Shown here: in pieces, positions 6,280 to 8,394 of the stretch
Numbering within the stretch: the stretch's first letter is position 1
Layout: every line of letters starts with the position of its first letter
From: an uncultured Ruminococcus sp.
GTDB taxonomy: Bacteria > Bacillota > Clostridia > Oscillospirales > Acutalibacteraceae
Direction of reading: 5' to 3'
NCBI GenBank assembly: GCA_945632055.1
Contig: CALZCU010000028.1
Coordinates: 1 to 8,394 of the forward strand
DNA: 8,394 bases
Translations under genes and position numbers: made by a program
Notes under the pieces: model-generated
What the model was told of the DNA's origin: nothing
Database searches by the model: none
Seen by the model: the letters and a program-made list of their open reading frames with translations, nothing else

Positions 6280-6308
6280 ATTATACCAACAGACAATGCT
6301 TTTAACAA
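6280..6308 (-). promoter_or_regulatory. Promoter of the CpXC-membrane protein-tatD operon
   Basis: Minus strand: -35 TTGTTA (6303-6308, four of six consensus) and a perfect -10 TATAAT (6280-6285) with 17 bp spacing. The predicted start is about 15 nt before the CpXC ATG, so the leader is short. The -35 box lies 18 bp from the -35 box of the divergent gene. Confidence 0.75.
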
Positions 6309-6326
6309 GTAATTTTTAAAAAAATG

Positions 6327-6355
6327 TTGATTTTATCAAAAATATCTGTCATAAT
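6327..6355 (+). promoter_or_regulatory. Promoter of the divergent acidic-protein gene
   Basis: Plus strand: -35 TTGATT (6327-6332) and -10 CATAAT (6350-6355) with 17 bp spacing. A leader of roughly 45 nt precedes the ATG at 6406, which has a strong AAGGAG at 7 nt. Back-to-back arrangement with the minus-strand promoter could allow shared regulation; no operator palindrome is evident. Confidence 0.7.
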
Positions 6356-6405
6356 AATAGTATGAATTTTCTATTTACTGTCAGTAACAAATAAGGAGAA
6401 TTGAT

Positions 6406-6966
6406 ATGACAATATTCGATACCGTTAAGGGAACAGTAAACACCGCTGTTGATACAATTTCGGCAGTTGCACAGTCAATTGTTGAAAAGAACAGAACCAA
6501 CGCTAAGCTCAACAGGCTCAGACTTGTTATGAAGAATGAAAGCGAGCTTATGAACAGAGCCTACATTGCTCTTGGCAAGCAGTATTACGAAATGCAGAAG
6601 AAGGGTGAAACAGAGGTTACCGAAAACCAGAAAAAGCTCTTTGAGGTTGTCGAGAAGTCAAAGGCGAAGATAGCCAAGGCAAGGGAATGCTACAGAAGCA
6701 TTGTTGACAGTCAGAACGATGTTTTCTACGGCTCGGTTGAGAAGCCCGATTACAGCGCAGGCGAGGTAATTGACATCACTGTTGCCTGCTCAAACGAGAG
6801 CGAATACAAAACATCTCCGTTTGAAAGCACAGAGGAAAGCACTGCCGAAGCAGTTGAGAACACCGCCGAGCAGGAGGAAGCTCCTGTTGAAGCAGAGCTT
6901 ACAAAGGCAGATGCAGATGAGGAAGCTGAGGAGGACAGCGAAAGTCCTGAAGGCGAGCTGTTCTAA
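6406..6966 (+). CDS. Unnamed small coiled-coil protein with highly acidic C-terminal tail
   Basis: I cannot name this 186-residue protein. Residues 1-25 (FDTVKGTVNTAVDTISAVAQ) form an amphipathic helix of the kind seen in phasin-like or membrane-surface proteins. Residues 26-105 are strongly helical and charged, with IALGKQYYEMQKKG and KKLFEVVEKSKAKIAKARECYR, consistent with a coiled coil. The pattern FD-x-VK near the start and IGK/LGK-x-YYE in the middle resembles short clostridial proteins that often carry a C-terminal zinc ribbon; here there is none. Residues 130-186 are instead a low-complexity Glu/Ala-rich tail, very acidic and probably disordered. There is no signal peptide and no clear transmembrane span. 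Start ATG 6406 has AAGGAG 7 nt upstream and its own promoter. The stop codon lies inside the first unit of a heptamer array, so the end of the gene abuts the repeat block directly. Confidence 0.85.
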   Translation: MTIFDTVKGTVNTAVDTISAVAQSIVEKNRTNAKLNRLRLVMKNESELMNRAYIALGKQYYEMQKKGETEVTENQKKLFEVVEKSKAKIAKARECYRSIVDSQNDVFYGSVEKPDYSAGEVIDITVACSNESEYKTSPFESTEESTAEAVENTAEQEEAPVEAELTKADADEEAEEDSESPEGELF

Positions 6967-7040
6967 TTTACAATTTACAATTTACAATTAAAAATTAACA
7001 ATTTACAATTAAAAATTAACAATTAAAAATTAACAATTAA
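6965..7040 (+). repeat. Heptanucleotide tandem array (left side of block B)
   Basis: Ten complete 7-mers and one partial follow each other without interruption, each AATT followed by TAC, AAA or AAC (for example AATTTAC at 6965-6971 and AATTAAC at 6993-6999). The first unit contains the last two bases of the stop codon of the upstream gene. Confidence 0.88.
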
Positions 7041-7086
7041 GGTCGGGAAGAAAGCTTAATGTAACAGAAAGGCTCTTTTCCCGACC
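7041..7086 (+). terminator. Long stem-loop after the acidic-protein gene, possible terminator
   Basis: GGTCGGGAAGAAAGC (7041-7055) pairs with GCTCTTTTCCCGACC (7072-7086): 15 positions with one G-U wobble and one mismatch, and a 16-nt loop. The following GTATTTATTGTTATTG is T-rich but not a clean U-run, so it is only a weak candidate terminator. It is also a repeat module, since GGTCGGGAA starts the modular arms as well. Confidence 0.4.
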
Positions 7087-7170
7087 GTATTTATTGTTAT
7101 TGCACCAATTCGTAGGGACACACCGCCGGAACAGTCAAGACTGTTACCCACGCTATTAAAAATATAAATA

Positions 7171-7238
7171 CAGTCGGGAAACCGTTGTAATTAATAAATC
7201 CGAGCTGTCTACACGAATTACGAACCGAGGTACTCGGT
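7171..7238 (+). repeat. 68-bp modular repeat, copy 6 (within inverted repeat B)
   Basis: Plus orientation. The arm is 7171-7216 (CAGTCGGGAAAC to CTGTCTACACGA), the spacer 7217-7223, and the stem-loop ACCGAG-GTA-CTCGGT 7224-7238. It is the inverted partner of copy 4. Confidence 0.82.
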
Positions 7239-7239
7239 C

Positions 7240-7262
7240 GGGCGGATAATATCCGCCCCTAC
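7240..7262 (-). repeat. GTAG-foot hairpin, type 2 (block B)
   Basis: GGGCGGATA-A-TATCCGCCC (7240-7258) with CTAC at 7259-7262. It has the same sequence as 3284-3306, including the following GAATTGTGCG-like flank that also follows the type 1 copy at 3386. Confidence 0.78.
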
Positions 7263-7298
7263 GGAATTGTGCGTTAAGGCTACCGTTGCGGTTAGCTT

Positions 7299-7322
7299 GG
7301 ACACGGCACGCCGTGTCCCTAC
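7299..7322 (-). repeat. GTAG-foot hairpin, type 1 (block B)
   Basis: GGACACGGC-AC-GCCGTGTCC (7299-7318) with CTAC at 7319-7322. It is identical in stem, loop and foot to 3362-3385. A weaker hairpin, GCTACCG-TTG-CGGTTAGC, lies just upstream at 7279-7296. Confidence 0.8.
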
Positions 7323-7348
7323 GAAGTGGATTTTAACACTCAACATAA

Positions 7349-7394
7349 CGGTCGGGCAACCGTTCCTGTTTTAATAACCGTTCTGTCTGCTCGA
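7349..7394 (+). repeat. Modular repeat, copy 7: arm only, no stem-loop
   Basis: CGGTCGGGCAAC (7349-7360), a 22-nt core, then CTGTCTGCTCGA (7383-7394) match the 46-nt arm of the other copies. The 15-nt stem-loop expected 7 nt further on is missing; a heptamer array begins at 7399 instead. AACGGT at 7347-7352 can pair with ACCGTT at 7359-7364. Confidence 0.7.
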
Positions 7395-7398
7395 CCTC

Positions 7399-7430
7399 AA
7401 TTGTTAATTGTTAATTGTAAATTGTTAATT
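7399..7430 (-). repeat. Heptanucleotide tandem array, inverted (right side of block B)
   Basis: Read on the minus strand this is AATTAAC, AATTTAC, AATTAAC, AATTAAC, AATT: the same 7-mer family as 6965-7040 in the opposite orientation. Together the arrays bracket block B like terminal inverted repeats. Confidence 0.85.
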
Positions 7431-7462
7431 AAAAAAACGAAGCACCGCTTTACAGCGATGCT
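7431..7462 (-). terminator. Intrinsic terminator of glgP
   Basis: On the minus strand AGCATCGC (7455-7462) pairs with GCGGTGCT (7441-7448), including one U-G pair, across a 6-nt loop. Two bases later comes a run of seven T (7431-7437). It lies about 48 nt after the glgP stop. The U-run abuts the heptamer array. Confidence 0.88.
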
Positions 7463-7509
7463 CCGACCGTATTAATTTTCATTATCGGGTTTTCTTCCCG
7501 AGCTAAAAA

Positions 7510-8394
7510 TTATTTCTTGCCCTTGTATGATGTGTGCCAGATTTCCTTAGCGTATTCAACAATTGCACGGTCTGATGAGAACTTGCCTGCGTTGGCAACA
7601 TTCATCAGGCACTTCTTGCCGAATGCCTTGCGGTCTGCATAATCTGCATTAGCCTTAATCTTTGCATCAACATAGAGAGGAAGGTCATAGATAAGGAAGT
7701 AGTGGTCAGCAGCCTGCCAGGATGTACCCTTGAGGAGTGCGTCGTGAAGCTCTCTGAAGCTGCCCTCGCCCTGTGCACCGTCATCGTCAAATGTGCCGTC
7801 GATAAGAGTGTCAACAACTCTCTTGATTTCAGGGTTAGCGTCATAGAGTGCCTTCGGGTTGTAGCCCTCTGCCTTAAGTCTTTCAATATCCTCAACTCTT
7901 GCACCGAAGATGTACTCGTTCTCTTCGCCTGCGCACTCTGCAATTTCGATGTTTGCACCGTCATATGTGCCGAGTGTAACTGCGCCGTTGAGCATAAACT
8001 TCATATTACCTGTACCGGAAGCCTCAAGACCTGCCGTTGATGTCTGCTCTGAAATATCAGCAGCAACAACAATCTTCTCAGCGTAGGATACATTGTAGTT
8101 GGAGATGAAGTAAACCTGGAGAAGATCCTTTGTGTCGGGATCGTTGTTTACAAGGTTTGCAATCTCGTTGATGTACTTAATGATTGCCTTTGCTCTTGCA
8201 TAGCCGGGAGCAGCCTTTGCACCGAAGATAAAGGTTGTGGGAGTCCAGTTTTCAAGCTTCTTCTCCTTGAGTCTGAAGTAGATTGTCATAATGGAGAATG
8301 CGTTGAGAAGCTGTCTTTTGTACTCGTGAAGTCTTTTTACCTGAATATCAAAGATAGAATCGGGGTTGATGTCGAAGCCGTCCATCTTCTTGAT
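7510..8394 (-). CDS. glgP: Glycogen/starch phosphorylase, C-terminal part (5' end outside window)
   Basis: This PLP-dependent enzyme of glycosyltransferase family 35 releases glucose-1-phosphate from the non-reducing ends of glycogen or other alpha-1,4-glucans in the cytoplasm. The window holds the last 294 residues of a protein usually about 750-850 long. The reading frame is open to the window edge; the methionine at 8385 is internal. Visible landmarks are FDIQVKRLHEYKRQLLN, the strand FIFGAKAAPGYARAK, SNYNVSYAEKIVVAADISEQ and the cofactor signature EASGTGNMKFMLNGA, whose lysine (fragment residue 132) forms the Schiff base with PLP, followed by GTYDGANIEI. The C-terminus (FSSDRAIVEYAKEIWH) is the usual family end. 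An intrinsic terminator follows. The substrate (glycogen or maltodextrin) cannot be fixed from the C-terminal part alone. Confidence 0.96.
   Translation of the reverse strand: MKKMDGFDINPDSIFDIQVKRLHEYKRQLLNAFSIMTIYFRLKEKKLENWTPTTFIFGAKAAPGYARAKAIIKYINEIANLVNNDPDTKDLLQVYFISNYNVSYAEKIVVAADISEQTSTAGLEASGTGNMKFMLNGAVTLGTYDGANIEIAECAGEENEYIFGARVEDIERLKAEGYNPKALYDANPEIKRVVDTLIDGTFDDDGAQGEGSFRELHDALLKGTSWQAADHYFLIYDLPLYVDAKIKANADYADRKAFGKKCLMNVANAGKFSSDRAIVEYAKEIWHTSYKGKK

Larger units (their letters stand above)
7128..7325 (-). repeat. 198-bp long inverted repeat, copy B
   Basis: This is the inverted partner of 2996-3193, the same length to the base. The facing ends are about 3.93 kb apart and enclose the tatD operon and the acidic-protein gene. 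It carries modular repeat copy 6 and the two GTAG hairpins in the orientation opposite to copy A. Confidence 0.9.
6967..7509. other. Gene-free repeat mosaic, block B
   Basis: No gene is seen between the acidic-protein gene and glgP. In order the stretch holds the left heptamer array, a 46-nt stem-loop, a truncated type 1 GTAG hairpin (7112-7121), inverted repeat copy B, modular arm copy 7, the inverted heptamer array and the glgP terminator. A small hairpin, TCGGG/CCCGA (7485-7501), lies just after the glgP stop. Confidence 0.8.

Noticed and set aside
7041..7086. Eighth copy of the modular repeat arm
   Set aside because: It is also 46 nt and starts with GGTCGGGAA, but lacks the CTGTCTGCTCGA end and is a near-perfect long hairpin instead, so it is kept as a separate stem-loop.

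Overview
The window looks like chromosomal DNA of a low-to-moderate-GC Firmicute of class Clostridia, most like Ruminococcus and relatives (Oscillospiraceae). This rests on the conserved rpmH-rnpA-yidD-yidC-jag block, the clostridial form of YidC (lysine in the hydrophilic groove, no lipoprotein signal), strong GGAGG-type ribosome binding sites, sigma-A-like promoters and the style of the intergenic repeats. The genus is an inference.

Layout. (1) Positions 1-2711, minus strand: rpmH, rnpA, yidD, yidC and the 5' part of jag (khpB), read from a near-consensus promoter at 2754-2782. A terminator-like hairpin separates rpmH from rnpA. The operon links ribosome assembly (L34), tRNA 5' maturation (RNase P protein), membrane protein insertion (YidC, YidD) and a KH/R3H RNA-binding protein. 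(2) Positions about 2790-3408: a gene-free mosaic of short structured repeats (block A). (3) Positions 3409-6257, minus strand: a three-gene operon with a CpXC zinc-ribbon protein, an unrecognised protein with three membrane segments, and tatD, read from a promoter at 6280-6308. (4) Positions 6406-6966, plus strand: a divergent gene for a small coiled-coil protein with a very acidic tail. (5) Positions 6965-7430: a second repeat mosaic (block B), bracketed by heptamer arrays in opposite orientation. (6) Positions 7510-8394, minus strand: the C-terminal third of glycogen phosphorylase with its terminator.

The most unusual content is in the repeats. By eye I can resolve a recurring element of 68 bp (66 bp in one copy): a 46-bp arm with conserved 12-nt ends and a variable 22-nt core, then exactly 7 nt, then a 15-nt stem-loop. 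There are six copies with the stem-loop and one with the arm only. Between them lie short perfect palindromes preceded by GTAG, which resembles the architecture of bacterial REP sequences. One 198-bp stretch occurs twice in opposite orientation (2996-3193 and 7128-7325) with about eleven mismatches and no indels, flanking the tatD operon and the acidic-protein gene. That places a potentially invertible segment of about 3.9 kb next to the rpmH operon, at a place where dnaA and oriC often lie in other Firmicutes but are not seen here.
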